From NCBI RefSeq assembly GCF_004295345.1, contig NZ_CP036200.1, positions 3,969,501-4,033,500 on the forward strand: a DNA stretch of 64,000 bases. Reading direction: 5' to 3'. Below are positions 1 through 9,675 of this stretch, piece after piece; positions within the stretch are counted from its first letter, which is position 1, and each line of letters begins with the position of its first letter. Made by a program: the position numbers and the translations under genes. This DNA is from Shewanella maritima (GTDB lineage Bacteria; Pseudomonadota; Gammaproteobacteria; Enterobacterales; Shewanellaceae). The notes beneath the pieces were generated by a model, which did not search any database, was not told where the DNA came from, and saw only the letters and a list, made by a program, of their open reading frames with translations.

Positions 1-521
1 AAGCGGCTCCTGGTCACCACTTCCAAATTGCCATTAAGCAAGAGTTAGAGGGCGTACCTGAGTTCCAACGTTTCAAGGGGTACACCGCCTTTGAAGAAGG
101 TTGGGCGCTTTATGCTGAATACCTTGGTATTGAAATGGGTTTATTTACCGATCCATATCAGTACTTCGGCAAGCTTTCTGATGAAATGCTACGTGCAATG
201 CGCCTGGTTGTTGATACAGGCTTACACGCAAAGGGCTGGAGCCGTGAGCAGGCGATTCAATATATGAAGGATAACTCACCGATGGCTGAGTCTGATATCA
301 AGGCTGAAGTCGAGCGCTATATGGCTATCCCAGGGCAAGCACTTTCATACAAGGTTGGGCAATTAACCATCTTGAAGCTTCGTGAGCAAGCAGAGCAACA
401 GTTAGGAGATAAGTTCGACCTGAAGGGCTTCCATGACCAAATCCTGACAACAGGATCTTTGCCAATGGCGGTCATGGAGCAAAAGGTTTCTGATTGGATC
501 AAGGCTGAGCAAGCTAAATAA
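1..521 (+). CDS. DUF885 family protein, C-terminal part
   Basis: The reading frame is open from the first bases (codons start at position 3) to a stop at 521, so about 172 C-terminal residues are present. It contains PGHHFQ near the start and EGWALYAE about 30 residues later, both typical of the DUF885 family of predicted zinc-dependent peptidase-like proteins. The rest is helical with no membrane segment. Members are often exported lipoproteins, but the N-terminus lies outside the window, so location cannot be judged. The internal ATG at 135 is not the true start, because the conserved motifs lie upstream of it. The family is clear; the substrate is unknown. Confidence 0.85.
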   Translation, partial: AAPGHHFQIAIKQELEGVPEFQRFKGYTAFEEGWALYAEYLGIEMGLFTDPYQYFGKLSDEMLRAMRLVVDTGLHAKGWSREQAIQYMKDNSPMAESDIKAEVERYMAIPGQALSYKVGQLTILKLREQAEQQLGDKFDLKGFHDQILTTGSLPMAVMEQKVSDWIKAEQAK

Positions 522-661
522 AGTAAATTTAAGCACTGGCACTTGTCATTAAGTTGTCATGATGTCAGTGTTTATTGTTGATGAGTAGAAATTAGCAAAT
601 AACAGGCTGGTCAAAAAGATTGGCCGACAATTGACTGAGTGATAAATAACAGGAGCTCGAC

Positions 662-940
662 ATGGTACAAGCCACTGCTAGACATTTACTGGTAGATTCA
701 GAAGCACAATGTGAGGCACTGAAAACTGAAATCGCCAACGGCGCGGATTTTGCGGATGTAGCTAAAGCCCACTCATCTTGCCCATCTGGTGCGCAAGGTG
801 GTGACCTAGGCTCGTTTGGCCCCGGTATGATGGTTAAAGAGTTTGACGAGGTTGTGTTTAGTGCGCCGCTGAATGTGGTTCAAGGGCCAGTTAAAACTCA
901 GTTTGGCTATCACTTACTAGAAGTGACTAGCCGCGGTTAG
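662..940 (+). CDS. ppiC: Parvulin-type peptidyl-prolyl isomerase PpiC
   Basis: A 92-residue single-domain parvulin, the usual size for cytoplasmic PpiC. It catalyses cis-trans isomerisation of peptide bonds before proline. The sequence starts with ARHLLV, carries the GGDLGSFGPG segment in the middle and ends with FGYHLLEV, the conserved parvulin core with its C-terminal histidine. There is no signal peptide or membrane segment. An aggagc ribosome-binding site lies just before the ATG. It is transcribed alone, with its own terminator at 959. Confidence 0.93.
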   Translation: MVQATARHLLVDSEAQCEALKTEIANGADFADVAKAHSSCPSGAQGGDLGSFGPGMMVKEFDEVVFSAPLNVVQGPVKTQFGYHLLEVTSRG

Positions 941-958
941 CTGTTACCTTCTATTGAG

Positions 959-984
959 AAGGCGACTTTAGGTCGCCTTTTTTA
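959..984 (+). terminator. Rho-independent terminator of ppiC
   Basis: Stem aaggcgac / gtcgcctt with a five-base loop, followed by a run of T, starting 18 bases after the ppiC stop. Confidence 0.85.
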
Positions 985-1028
985 TTGCCTAATTTCATGA
1001 GTTTTACACCATTCCAGGAGGAGGCTAA

Positions 1029-1565
1029 ATGGAAATAGCCCTATATACCGACAGGTTAAAAATACGCAATTTGCAAGCAAGTGATTGGCCCTTTGTACTC
1101 GCAATTCAAACTAACCCTAGTGTTAACCAATACATAAGGGATGTTGAAGATGAACAAACGATTAGGCGTAAGTTTGAGCAGCGCCTAGAGCTACCAGAGT
1201 TTGACAGTGGTGAATGGTTCTCCTTGGCAATTGAGCGTATCGGCACCCGCGAGCTTGTCGGCATTACAGGCTTTTGCTGTGCTTGCTCGCAAAGTCAGCG
1301 TGCTGAAGTCGGTTATGTTATTGCACCTGAGTTTCAAGGTCTTGGTTTCGCTAGCGAAAGTCTCGAAGCTGTGATTGATTGGGGGGCACACCAATTTAGC
1401 ATTCGTAAGTTTGTCGCTCATTGTGCAGCAGCTAACCTTGAATCACAACGGGTACTACAAAAGTCAGGTTTTATGCAAGAAGGATTACTCAAGCAACATA
1501 CTGTGGTCAATGGTAAAGCACATGATGATGTGTGTTTTGGTTTACTTTCAAAGCAACGTGTTTAA
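1029..1565 (+). CDS. GNAT family N-acetyltransferase (RimJ/RimL type)
   Basis: A 178-residue protein with the RimJ/RimL-like GNAT layout. LYTDRLKIRNLQASDW at the N-terminus is the usual first strand, EVGYVIAPEFQGLGFASES holds the acetyl-CoA-binding loop, and SQRVLQKSGFMQEG is the conserved late motif. It should transfer an acetyl group from acetyl-CoA to an amine, either a protein N-terminus or a small molecule; the substrate cannot be told. A strong aggagg ribosome-binding site precedes the ATG. It stands alone between ppiC and feoAB. Confidence 0.85.
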   Translation: MEIALYTDRLKIRNLQASDWPFVLAIQTNPSVNQYIRDVEDEQTIRRKFEQRLELPEFDSGEWFSLAIERIGTRELVGITGFCCACSQSQRAEVGYVIAPEFQGLGFASESLEAVIDWGAHQFSIRKFVAHCAAANLESQRVLQKSGFMQEGLLKQHTVVNGKAHDDVCFGLLSKQRV

Positions 1566-1697
1566 GAAGCTTCAAACAACTCGGTAGACGAAGTATCAAG
1601 CGAGTTAACCCCGTGCCTAACAAATGCTAACACAATGTAAATCTTGGCAGCAGCGCTAGGATGTTGGCGATATTTATCACATAATGCAAAACATAAG

Positions 1698-1712
1698 TGA
1701 AAACTATTCTCG
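1698..1712. promoter_or_regulatory. Candidate Fur box upstream of feoAB
   Basis: TGAAAACTATTCTCG agrees with the 7-1-7 Fur consensus TGATAATNATTATCA at 10 of 14 positions and lies about 93 bases before the feoA start. Fur control of feo is well known in Gammaproteobacteria. The match alone is moderate. Confidence 0.45.
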
Positions 1713-1804
1713 TTTCGATGCCAAAGTTTGATCCAAGTTTAGTTTTTTCAATGTACCCACATATAGAATATGTCAGTCAAAAAAGAAGTTAAGGTGAAAG
1801 CTTG

Positions 1805-2044
1805 ATGAAACTCAGTGAACTCAATCCTGGAGATCGCGCCACAATTGCTGAAATAGGGCAATTGTCACTTCCGCAAACGGTGAAACGTAAACTTTTATCT
1901 ATGGGCATTACACCAAATACCCAGTTTTCTTTAATTCGTCGTGCACCTATGGGCTCAGGGCTAGAGCTAGACTTGCGTGGAAGCAAATTATGTATGCGCC
2001 GTGATCTTGCTGATATCATCGAGGTTGAAGTTATCAATGACTAA
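1805..2044 (+). CDS. feoA: Ferrous iron transport protein FeoA
   Basis: A 79-residue SH3-like FeoA domain protein, a cytoplasmic accessory factor for the FeoB iron(II) permease. MKLSELNPGDRATI and the later LSMGITPNTQF are typical of the family. I chose the ATG at 1805 rather than the in-frame TTG just before it, because aaggtg sits at a good distance. The stop overlaps the feoB start by 8 bases, indicating translational coupling. A candidate Fur box lies upstream. No feoC is seen after feoB. Confidence 0.95.
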   Translation: MKLSELNPGDRATIAEIGQLSLPQTVKRKLLSMGITPNTQFSLIRRAPMGSGLELDLRGSKLCMRRDLADIIEVEVIND

Positions 2045-4346
2045 ACAATTCCACTGCGTCACAATCGGTAACCCAAATGCGGGTAAATCTACGCTATTTA
2101 ATGCGCTAACAGGCTCTAATCAAAAAGTCGGTAACTGGTCAGGTGTAACGGTAGAAAAGAAAACCGGTCAGTTTACGCTTAATGACACCGAAGTACATCT
2201 AACTGATCTTCCTGGTATTTATGATTTGCTGCCAGCGGGTAGCACTTGTGATTGCTCGCTAGATGAGCAAATTGCGCAGCAGTATATTGCTGAGCAACGT
2301 ATCGATGGCATTATCAATTTAGTTGACGCAACCAATATTGAGCGTCACTTGTACTTAACCGTGCAGCTGCGTGAGCTGGGTATTCCGCTGGTTGTGGTAC
2401 TGAACAAAATCGACGCTGCTAAAAAGCTAGGTATTACGGTTGATGTTGAAGCGATGGCAAGCAAATTGGGTTGCCCAGTTATTGCTGTTTGCGCCCGCGA
2501 TGAGAGCGACATTAAGCGCGTTCAAGTTCAGGTCGCCCAATTGCTTAACGGTGAAGTTAGCGAAGAGCCTTTATTGCTGGACTATTTACCGTCAATTGAG
2601 CGCAGTGTTACTGCGTTAAAAGAATATTCGTTAGCAAATCAGTTAGGTGAACTCAGCCGTGGCCGCGCACTGGCAATGTTGGGTAATGGCCACGGTTGTG
2701 GTAGTTGCGCAAATACTGCGATGAAAGAAGTCGTAAGTCGCTGCACCACAGATTGTGAGCAAGAAGGTGACAATATCGAAGTCATGGTTGCCACAACCCG
2801 TTTTGATTTTGTGCAGCAGGTGTATCAAGGTGCGGTAGATGCGAAAGAGCATGTTTCTGCCAGTGACAGACTGGATAGCATAGTGCTTCACCCAGTTCTC
2901 GGGGTGCCAATCTTCTTATTCGTTATGTACCTCATGTTTATGTTCAGCATCAATGTGGGTAGCTCGTTTATTGATTTCTTTGATATTACGGCGGGCGCAT
3001 TATTCGTTGATCATCTTGGCGCTGCGATGACATCCCTTGGTAGCCCTGACTGGCTGGTTACCATTATCGCCGGTGGTGTCGGTCAAGGTATTCAAACCGT
3101 AGCAACCTTTATTCCGGTTATTGCCGCTTTGTTCTTGGCATTGTCAGTACTTGAAGCCTCAGGCTATATGTCGCGCGCAGCTTTCGTGGTTGACGGCCTA
3201 ATGCGCCGCATTGGCCTACCGGGTAAAGCATTTGTACCTATGATTGTCGGCTTTGGTTGCTCAGTGCCTGCGATTATGGCGACGCGTACTTTAGGAAGTG
3301 AGCGCGAGCGCATTGTAACCGGCATGATGGCACCATTTATGTCATGTGGTGCACGCTTACCTGTATATGCATTATTTGCTGCCGCGTTTTTCCCTGAATC
3401 AGGTCAAAATCTGGTGTTCTTGCTATACATCATAGGTATTTTAGCGGCAATTGGCACAGGGTTGATGCTGCGCAACACCTTGCTACCAGGCTCAAGCAGT
3501 GCGGTAGTGATGGAATTGCCAAGCTACGAAAAGCCTAAATTTAAAACAGTAATGGGCAACACGGGTAAGAAAACCAAGAGCTTTATTTTTGGCGCAGGTA
3601 AAACCATTGTTATTGTTGTGACCCTACTTAACTTTATCAATTCAATCGGCACAGATGGCAGTTTTGGCCATGAAGACAGTAAAGAGTCGGTGCTGAGCGT
3701 AGCGAGTCAACAAGTGACGCCATTATTCGCTCCTATGGGGGTTGAGCAAGACAACTGGCCAGCGACAGTCGGTATTATTACTGGCATATTCGCCAAAGAG
3801 GCTGTGGTAGGCACCCTAAATAGCTTATACAGTGACCCAGCTGACGCCGAAGAAGAGCTTGCACCGCTAGGTGAATCATTCAGTGAAGCGCTAGCTACTA
3901 TCCCTGAGAACCTATTCGGTATTGCACCAGAAGATCCATTGTCATTAGATGTTGGCGATATAGAAACCATTGACTCAGCTGCCGATGAGCTTGAGGTTGA
4001 TGCGTCTACTTTCAGTGCTCTAAAAGCCGGTTTTACCACTACTATTGCCGCATTCGCGTACTTGTTATTTGTACTGCTATACACTCCTTGCGTAGCCGCT
4101 ATGGGCGCATTAGTTGGTGAGTTTGGTATGAAATGGGCACGTTTTGCCGCGCTATGGACATTCGGTTTAGCTTACGGCAGTGCTACCGTGGTTTATCAAG
4201 TCGGTACCTTTGCTGCGCATCCAATGCAATCAAGTTTATGGGTTGGCGGGTTTGTAATTGCACTAGTGGTATTTTACCAGTGGTTGAAAAAGCAAGGTCG
4301 CAAGGCGCAGCAGATTATTCCGGGTGTTAGAGTGGTTACCGAGTAA
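2037..4346 (+). CDS. feoB: Ferrous iron transport protein FeoB
   Basis: A 769-residue inner-membrane iron(II) transporter. The N-terminal G domain has the P-loop GNPNAGKST at about residues 10-18, DLPG (G3) and NKID (G4). The membrane part has the two Gate-like halves expected of FeoB, with segments such as VPMIVGFGCSVPAIMATRT and SCGARLPVYA. The start at 2037 overlaps feoA; an upstream in-frame ATG lies inside feoA and is unlikely. Between the G domain and the first membrane helix there is a cysteine cluster, C221-x2-C224-x11-C236-x3-C240, next to GHG. Length is normal for the family (750-780 residues). Confidence 0.97.
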   Translation: MTKQFHCVTIGNPNAGKSTLFNALTGSNQKVGNWSGVTVEKKTGQFTLNDTEVHLTDLPGIYDLLPAGSTCDCSLDEQIAQQYIAEQRIDGIINLVDATNIERHLYLTVQLRELGIPLVVVLNKIDAAKKLGITVDVEAMASKLGCPVIAVCARDESDIKRVQVQVAQLLNGEVSEEPLLLDYLPSIERSVTALKEYSLANQLGELSRGRALAMLGNGHGCGSCANTAMKEVVSRCTTDCEQEGDNIEVMVATTRFDFVQQVYQGAVDAKEHVSASDRLDSIVLHPVLGVPIFLFVMYLMFMFSINVGSSFIDFFDITAGALFVDHLGAAMTSLGSPDWLVTIIAGGVGQGIQTVATFIPVIAALFLALSVLEASGYMSRAAFVVDGLMRRIGLPGKAFVPMIVGFGCSVPAIMATRTLGSERERIVTGMMAPFMSCGARLPVYALFAAAFFPESGQNLVFLLYIIGILAAIGTGLMLRNTLLPGSSSAVVMELPSYEKPKFKTVMGNTGKKTKSFIFGAGKTIVIVVTLLNFINSIGTDGSFGHEDSKESVLSVASQQVTPLFAPMGVEQDNWPATVGIITGIFAKEAVVGTLNSLYSDPADAEEELAPLGESFSEALATIPENLFGIAPEDPLSLDVGDIETIDSAADELEVDASTFSALKAGFTTTIAAFAYLLFVLLYTPCVAAMGALVGEFGMKWARFAALWTFGLAYGSATVVYQVGTFAAHPMQSSLWVGGFVIALVVFYQWLKKQGRKAQQIIPGVRVVTE

Positions 4347-4374
4347 TCTTCAGCGGTTTTAGTGAGTGAATGAG

Positions 4375-4401
4375 CCCGGCAAATGCCGGGTTTATTTTTA
4401 T
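4375..4401 (+). terminator. Terminator of feoAB
   Basis: Perfect stem cccggc-aaat-gccggg followed by a T-rich stretch, 28 bases after the feoB stop. Confidence 0.85.
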
Positions 4402-4520
4402 TTGCTCAAAAAAGCTGCGTCCTTGCGCAAAATAATGTATAGGGTAGTTGTAAGTGAGTATGATCTATAGGATCATCTGTCTTTCGTAAATATTACTATT
4501 GAGTGCCAAAGAGGAAATCC

Positions 4521-6188
4521 ATGAGCCATATGGACACTGAAGTACGCCCAAGCAACTTCATTCGAAATATCATCGACGAAGACCTAAACAGTGGTAAGCA
4601 CACTAGCGTGCACACTCGTTTTCCGCCAGAGCCAAACGGTTACTTGCACATAGGTCATGCTAAGTCGATTTGTCTAAACTTTGGCATCGCAAAGGATTAT
4701 CAGGGCCAGTGTAACTTACGTTTTGATGATACCAACCCAGAGAAAGAAGACATTGATTACGTTAACTCAATTCAAGAAGACGTGAAGTGGCTTGGTTTTA
4801 ACTGGACGGGTGATATTTGCTATTCATCAAACTATTTTGATCAACTGCACCAATATGCGGTTGAGCTGATTAACAAAGGCTTGGCGTATGTTTGCTTCCT
4901 AAATGCAGAGCAAACCCGTGAATACCGTGGCACACTAACCGAGCCAGGCAAGCCAAGCCCATACCGTGACACTAGTGTTGAAGAAAACCTAAGCCTGTTT
5001 GAAAAAATGCGCCTAGGTGAATTCAAAGAAGGTGAGTGCGCCCTTAGAGCTAAGATTGATATGGCATCGCCATTTATGTGCATGCGCGATCCGGTGATTT
5101 ATCGTATTCGCTTTGCACATCACCATCAAACTGGCGACAAGTGGTGCATTTATCCAATGTACGACTTTACTCACTGTATTTCGGATGCGATTGAAAACAT
5201 CACTCACTCGCTATGTACGCTTGAGTTTCAGGATAACCGCCGCTTATACGACTGGGTGTTAGATCACCTTGATGATTTCCAAGCGCCTAACCGTACCCGT
5301 CAGTACGAATTCTCGCGCTTGAATCTCGAATACACACTAATGTCAAAGCGCAAGCTAAACGACCTCGTTGAGCGCGACATCGTTAGCGGTTGGGATGACC
5401 CGCGTATGCCGACGATTGCCGGTTTGCGTCGCCGTGGTTACACACCAGCTTCGATTCGTGAGTTCTGCCAGCGCATTGGTATTACAAAACAAGAGAACAT
5501 GGTTGAAGTGGCCATGCTTGAAGCTTGTATTCGTGAAGACTTAAATGAAAATGCACCGCGCGCTATGGCCGTGCTTAATCCAATTAAACTTGTGATTGAG
5601 AACTATCCAAGTGAGCAACCTGAAATTATCAACGCGCCTGCACACCCAAATAAGGAAGAGATGGGCAAGCGTGAGTTAGCATTTGGTAAGGAAATATACA
5701 TCGATGCAGATGATTTCAGAGAAGAAGCCAACAAGAAATATAAGCGCCTAGTATTAGGTAAAGAGGTTCGCCTACGTAATGCTTATGTTATTAAGGCTGA
5801 GCGCTTTGAAACTGACGGTGAAGGTAACGTTACTACGGTTTATTGTAGCTATGACAATGAAACCTTAGGTAAGAACCCTGCTGATGGTCGCAAGGTTAAA
5901 GGTGTGATCCATTGGGTTGATGCAAGCACTGCTAAACCTGCTGAGTTCCGCATCTACAATCGTCTATTTAGCCAAGCTAATCCAGCTGAGTTTGATACAG
6001 TAGATGAGGCGCTAAATCCAGAGTCATTAGTGGTTAAACAAGGTGTTGTTGAAGCAAGCCTTGTTAATTCACCAGCAGAAAAAGCCTACCAGTTTGAGCG
6101 TGAAGGATACTTCTGCGCTGATAACAAAGACTCTAAAGCTGATAGCCTAGTATTTAACATGACGGTTGCGCTGCGCGAGTCATTTTAA
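4521..6188 (+). CDS. glnS: Glutaminyl-tRNA synthetase
   Basis: A class I aminoacyl-tRNA synthetase of 555 residues (E. coli GlnS has 554). It charges tRNA-Gln with glutamine in the cytoplasm. [16 protein letters not shown] holds the HIGH motif at about residue 35-42 and LMSKRKL is the KMSKS-type loop at about residue 270. The C-terminal half has the two beta-barrel anticodon-binding domains. I chose the ATG at 4521, with agagga upstream, over the GTG at 4503. It is a single-gene unit with a terminator at 6216. Confidence 0.97.
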   Translation: MSHMDTEVRPSNFIRNIIDEDLNSGKHTSVHTRFPPEPNGYLHIGHAKSICLNFGIAKDYQGQCNLRFDDTNPEKEDIDYVNSIQEDVKWLGFNWTGDICYSSNYFDQLHQYAVELINKGLAYVCFLNAEQTREYRGTLTEPGKPSPYRDTSVEENLSLFEKMRLGEFKEGECALRAKIDMASPFMCMRDPVIYRIRFAHHHQTGDKWCIYPMYDFTHCISDAIENITHSLCTLEFQDNRRLYDWVLDHLDDFQAPNRTRQYEFSRLNLEYTLMSKRKLNDLVERDIVSGWDDPRMPTIAGLRRRGYTPASIREFCQRIGITKQENMVEVAMLEACIREDLNENAPRAMAVLNPIKLVIENYPSEQPEIINAPAHPNKEEMGKRELAFGKEIYIDADDFREEANKKYKRLVLGKEVRLRNAYVIKAERFETDGEGNVTTVYCSYDNETLGKNPADGRKVKGVIHWVDASTAKPAEFRIYNRLFSQANPAEFDTVDEALNPESLVVKQGVVEASLVNSPAEKAYQFEREGYFCADNKDSKADSLVFNMTVALRESF

Positions 6189-6215
6189 TCTAGCCTTAAC
6201 TGTTCTTTGATGTCC

Positions 6216-6246
6216 AAAAGCCTGCTATTGCTAGCAGGCTTTTTTG
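6216..6246 (+). terminator. Terminator of glnS
   Basis: Stem agcctgcta / tagcaggct with a T run of six, 28 bases after the glnS stop. The A run on the other side lets it also serve the convergent TonB receptor gene. Confidence 0.85.
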
Positions 6247-6295
6247 TGTCTTAGGTTTGGCTATTTCTTTTATGCTCCAAACATAAAACAATAAG

Positions 6296-8302
6296 CTAGA
6301 AGGTGTAGTCTAATTTTACCCAAGCTGTGCGCCCAGGTTCGTTGACTTTAAACAAAGGTTCACTGCCCGGAATGTCGTTCCCCGCACCTGAGCGGCTAAT
6401 ATGCTCTGAGTAGGTGATGTCAAAGATATTTTCGATACCAAAGCTAATTAACACAGCATTGCCATGTTTCCACGAGCCATTGAGCGCGAGCGTACCAAAA
6501 CCACTCGACTCAGATAAATCTTGCCCAGAAATATTACCTTGACCAATCGACACGCGATCTTGCGCTGCTACTAAACGCCAGAATAAACCTGCAGTCCAGT
6601 TATCGTTTTCATAGTTAATCGAAATACGACCTTCAAGTGGTGAAACCTGACCTAAGGCGACATCTTGAGTGTCGTTATGACCATGACTATAGCTGACTGT
6701 GGTTTGCGTGGACCAGTTATCGTTAAGCGGGTAGTTCAAGGCTGCCTCGCCACCCCAAATGGTGGCATCTACATTGTAAGCGACAGTTTTGTCAAAGTTA
6801 GCATCTATCAAGATGTAGTCTTGTACCTTGCCAAAGTAAACTGAGGCAGAAAACTCGATGTCATTTTGGTAAATCCAGCCTAAATCGATTTGCGAGGTTT
6901 TCTCTGCTTCTAAATCAAACGCTTTTTGAGATAAACCTGCGCTAGATGCTTTCATTATCTCCCAGTAGTCGGGCATGCGCTGCGAGTGTCCACCGCCGAT
7001 GTAGTACTGGCTATGGTTTCGGTTGTATTCGTAACGAGCAAAGCCGCTGATTAAGGTGTCATCTCGCTTACCTTTTTGGGCAACAAATAATTCTGTTTGC
7101 CACTGATCCACTCGTAAACCACTCATCAACTTACTTGATGATTTTTCGGTAGCATCAAGCTTAAAATCTGACTCAATGAATACACCTAGGTTGTTGTATT
7201 GCAGGTTATCGTTAAAGGGTTTATTGAGTAAGTCATCTAAGCCATGGTCAGCAGTTGGGTCAATAGAGCGGCCTTTATGTTTACTAAACATATAGTCAGT
7301 GCCCAAGGTTGCATTCCAGTCGTCAGTTATACTCATATCAAGCCATAGATGACCGCCGGCTGTCGCGCGCCGTACATTGACGCCAGAATTTTTACCCTGG
7401 TCAAACTGATCCATGATGTGGTCGTTTTCATTGGCATAAACTTGAAACTCAGTATTAGTGAATAGGTCGCCATCTAGTACAAATTGACTAAGTAAGGTGA
7501 AATTTTCATTGTTTATTTCGCGGGCTTTGTTAGCTCGGTCGGCATATTCTGCGCTGCCGTCGGATGTACCATAGGCAATCTCTAACAGAGTATCTTCATC
7601 TGGGGTCCACCCAAGCGCTAAATTGAAGTTACTGCGATCGTAACTGGATTGAATCTTATTACCGTCGCCATCACTGTAATGATCGCTTTGTGATTTGTTG
7701 GCATCAAAGTCGATATAGTGATTCTCATCACCGCCAGATAGCTCAACTAAATAGTCTTGTCTACCGAAGCTACCTGCAGTGGCACTGGCTCTGCCAGTTA
7801 CGTCACTTTCGGTGAATTGCTGACGCTCCTTTTCAAACAGCACGGTGCCCGCTGATCCAACAGGGCCGTATTTTACGGTTTGTGGCCCTTTGATCACGCT
7901 AATATTGTCGTAAGATTCAGGGGAAATATAGGCGGTAGGGGGGTCCATACGTCCGCCGCAGGTGCCATAAACATGCTGACCATCATCTACAATACTAACC
8001 CGTGAACCCCCGAGTCCTCGAAGGCTTGGGTCACCACCTGCGCCGCCTTTACGCCCAACGCTAAAGCCCGGAATTGTTTTTAAATAGCCTGAGCCATCAT
8101 AAGCGGGTAAGGGCAGGCGGGGTTTCTTGGGATCTGTGTTGACCTTGCTTGGCTCGCGCATGACTTCACCAGTCACCACGATATAGTCATCGCATGCCTG
8201 AGTATCAAACTGTTTTTGTTCAGCGGCAGTTGCGTAGATTGCAGTTAGGTTTGTTAGTGCGACTGTGACAAATGTCGCAATCAAAGTTTTGTTTAGGTTC
8301 AT
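6296..8302 (-). CDS. TonB-dependent copper receptor (OprC/NosA type)
   Basis: A 668-residue outer-membrane receptor. Residues 1-26 form a signal peptide ending near YATAAEQ. DDYIVVTGE is a TonB-box-like stretch. The plug domain follows, with DPSLRGLGGSRVSIVDDGQ and VIKGPQTVKYGP, and then the beta-barrel, ending in the C-terminal phenylalanine usual for outer-membrane proteins (KLDYTF). The plug region fits the TonB-dependent copper receptor family, known from Pseudomonas OprC and NosA. It probably takes up copper or a copper complex using TonB energy. It is a single gene; palindromes of CRP type lie 85-115 bases upstream. Confidence 0.85.
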   Translation of the reverse strand: MNLNKTLIATFVTVALTNLTAIYATAAEQKQFDTQACDDYIVVTGEVMREPSKVNTDPKKPRLPLPAYDGSGYLKTIPGFSVGRKGGAGGDPSLRGLGGSRVSIVDDGQHVYGTCGGRMDPPTAYISPESYDNISVIKGPQTVKYGPVGSAGTVLFEKERQQFTESDVTGRASATAGSFGRQDYLVELSGGDENHYIDFDANKSQSDHYSDGDGNKIQSSYDRSNFNLALGWTPDEDTLLEIAYGTSDGSAEYADRANKAREINNENFTLLSQFVLDGDLFTNTEFQVYANENDHIMDQFDQGKNSGVNVRRATAGGHLWLDMSITDDWNATLGTDYMFSKHKGRSIDPTADHGLDDLLNKPFNDNLQYNNLGVFIESDFKLDATEKSSSKLMSGLRVDQWQTELFVAQKGKRDDTLISGFARYEYNRNHSQYYIGGGHSQRMPDYWEIMKASSAGLSQKAFDLEAEKTSQIDLGWIYQNDIEFSASVYFGKVQDYILIDANFDKTVAYNVDATIWGGEAALNYPLNDNWSTQTTVSYSHGHNDTQDVALGQVSPLEGRISINYENDNWTAGLFWRLVAAQDRVSIGQGNISGQDLSESSGFGTLALNGSWKHGNAVLISFGIENIFDITYSEHISRSGAGNDIPGSEPLFKVNEPGRTAWVKLDYTF

Positions 8303-8385
8303 CCTGAGCGTCCTACTTCTTTATTCTGACGCCTTTTTCTCAAACTTCCTTAATACCGCCAAGCTATTAACATCATAGTGCGACA

Positions 8386-8417
8386 ATGTGTCACATGCGC
8401 GCGTGATTTTCGTCACG
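8386..8417. promoter_or_regulatory. Two palindromes upstream of the TonB receptor
   Basis: An 11-base perfect palindrome atgtgtcacat (8386-8396) is followed by CGTGA-ttttcg-TCACG (8402-8417). The second has the spacing of a CRP/FNR-family site (TGTGA-N6-TCACA) with perfect dyad symmetry. The regulator is inferred, not shown. Confidence 0.4.
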
Positions 8418-8457
8418 ATAAACCATACATATAACAAAGGTCTCGCAGTTAGCATAT

Positions 8458-8486
8458 AAAAAAGCGAGCCTATAGCTCGCTTTTAG
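8458..8486 (-). terminator. Terminator of the Yip1-like gene
   Basis: Stem aaaagcgagc / gctcgctttt with loop ctata; on the minus strand it ends in a T run. It lies about 175 bases after the stop of the Yip1-like gene. The rest of the gap between the TonB receptor and this gene holds only three short tcaacgttc-like repeats (about 8587-8640). Confidence 0.75.
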
Positions 8487-8661
8487 TTTGGTTGTTAAAC
8501 GGGTTGTTCTGTATGAGTGCTTTAAATTAGCTCTTAAAGTTGTCGGGGTTAGTTTCACTTAATTGTCGAGCTGCTCAGCGTTTCAGTGTTCAACGTTCCA
8601 TTATTCTCCGCTTAATAGGTCAACGTTCTATTGTTCAACGGCAAAGGTTTGGCGCTTAAAG

Positions 8662-9258
8662 TTACTGCATCATAGGACCAAAACCTAAACTCCACAGAAT
8701 AACGCTTGATGCCATTAGCGCTACCAGTAATACTAAGCCTGCAGTTACTACTGAACTCGCGTAAATAAAGCCTTTTTCTTCAGGTATGTTCATAATAATC
8801 GGTACCCCTGCGTAAAGCAGATACACAGAGTAGGCGAGCCCCGCTAAGCCAACTAGCATAATAAACCAAAGCACAGGGTATAAAGCTGCGAAACCAACCA
8901 TAAATAATGGTGTAGCCGTATAGGACGCGAGCTCTAATGCTTGGGTGAAAGTTGGGTTGGCATCAAAGGTTTTGCCCATCCAAAATGCGAGATATGCCAA
9001 CGCCATCACGCCACCGATGAGGCCAAAATACATACCTACTGACATGAACATAGCGCTTTGACTGGTTAAGTAGAGAGGATCGCCCGCACCTGGATTCCAA
9101 CCGATATGTGCAGTTGCTATGTATGAGCACACAGCAGGGATGAGAGCAATAAGTAACACATGGCTTAAACTGCTGCGCAGTGCTTCATGGTTACGTTCAA
9201 TTGTTTGCCACTCTTGTTTTGGATGAGTGTATAGCCCCATTAAGTGATTCAAAATCAT
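8662..9258 (-). CDS. Yip1 family inner-membrane protein
   Basis: A 198-residue integral membrane protein with about five hydrophobic helices. The N-terminal part, LMGLYTHPKQEWQTI, matches the start of bacterial Yip1-domain proteins, in which a short amphipathic lead containing a P-x-x-x-W pattern precedes the helices. The function of the bacterial family is unknown. The ATG has aaggat upstream at a good distance. It is a single gene with its own terminator. The 417 bases between it and miaE hold promoters for both directions but no other feature that I can identify. Confidence 0.75.
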   Translation of the reverse strand: MILNHLMGLYTHPKQEWQTIERNHEALRSSLSHVLLIALIPAVCSYIATAHIGWNPGAGDPLYLTSQSAMFMSVGMYFGLIGGVMALAYLAFWMGKTFDANPTFTQALELASYTATPLFMVGFAALYPVLWFIMLVGLAGLAYSVYLLYAGVPIIMNIPEEKGFIYASSVVTAGLVLLVALMASSVILWSLGFGPMMQ

Positions 9259-9675
9259 TATAATTATCCTTGTTTAGCAAAATATGACTAGCTCGCCAAA
9301 CAACGACGAACTGACCGCAGCATGTCAATCGCCTTAATCAGTCCCACAGGTACTTATTAAAAATGGGTGGTGATTGCAGTTTGTCAGTGACTGGTTGTAA
9401 GTCATTTTAAATCTGCGCTCTTAATTGTTGAGCTACCTAACCCCACTTTAAGTACTTACTCTATAACGCTAGAGTTTATCCACTTAAGGTGATTGTGCAC
9501 CCTTTTATCATTGCTATTTGGCATTCTTGCCTAGCAAATAACCCCAAAGTTAAAAAGGTGTTAAGTTATTTATTGAACAAATATGTCTGTTCGTCAAGTG
9601 TAATCCCTGATTAAACCTACTTAATGATGGTGATAGCAGTTACAATATCCGCAGTATTTTTAATATTCTGTAGTT

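Noticed and set aside
3707..4084. Open frame of 125 codons on the minus strand inside feoB
   Set aside because: It is Ser/Ala/Val-rich low-complexity translation antisense to a certain gene, with no family resemblance.
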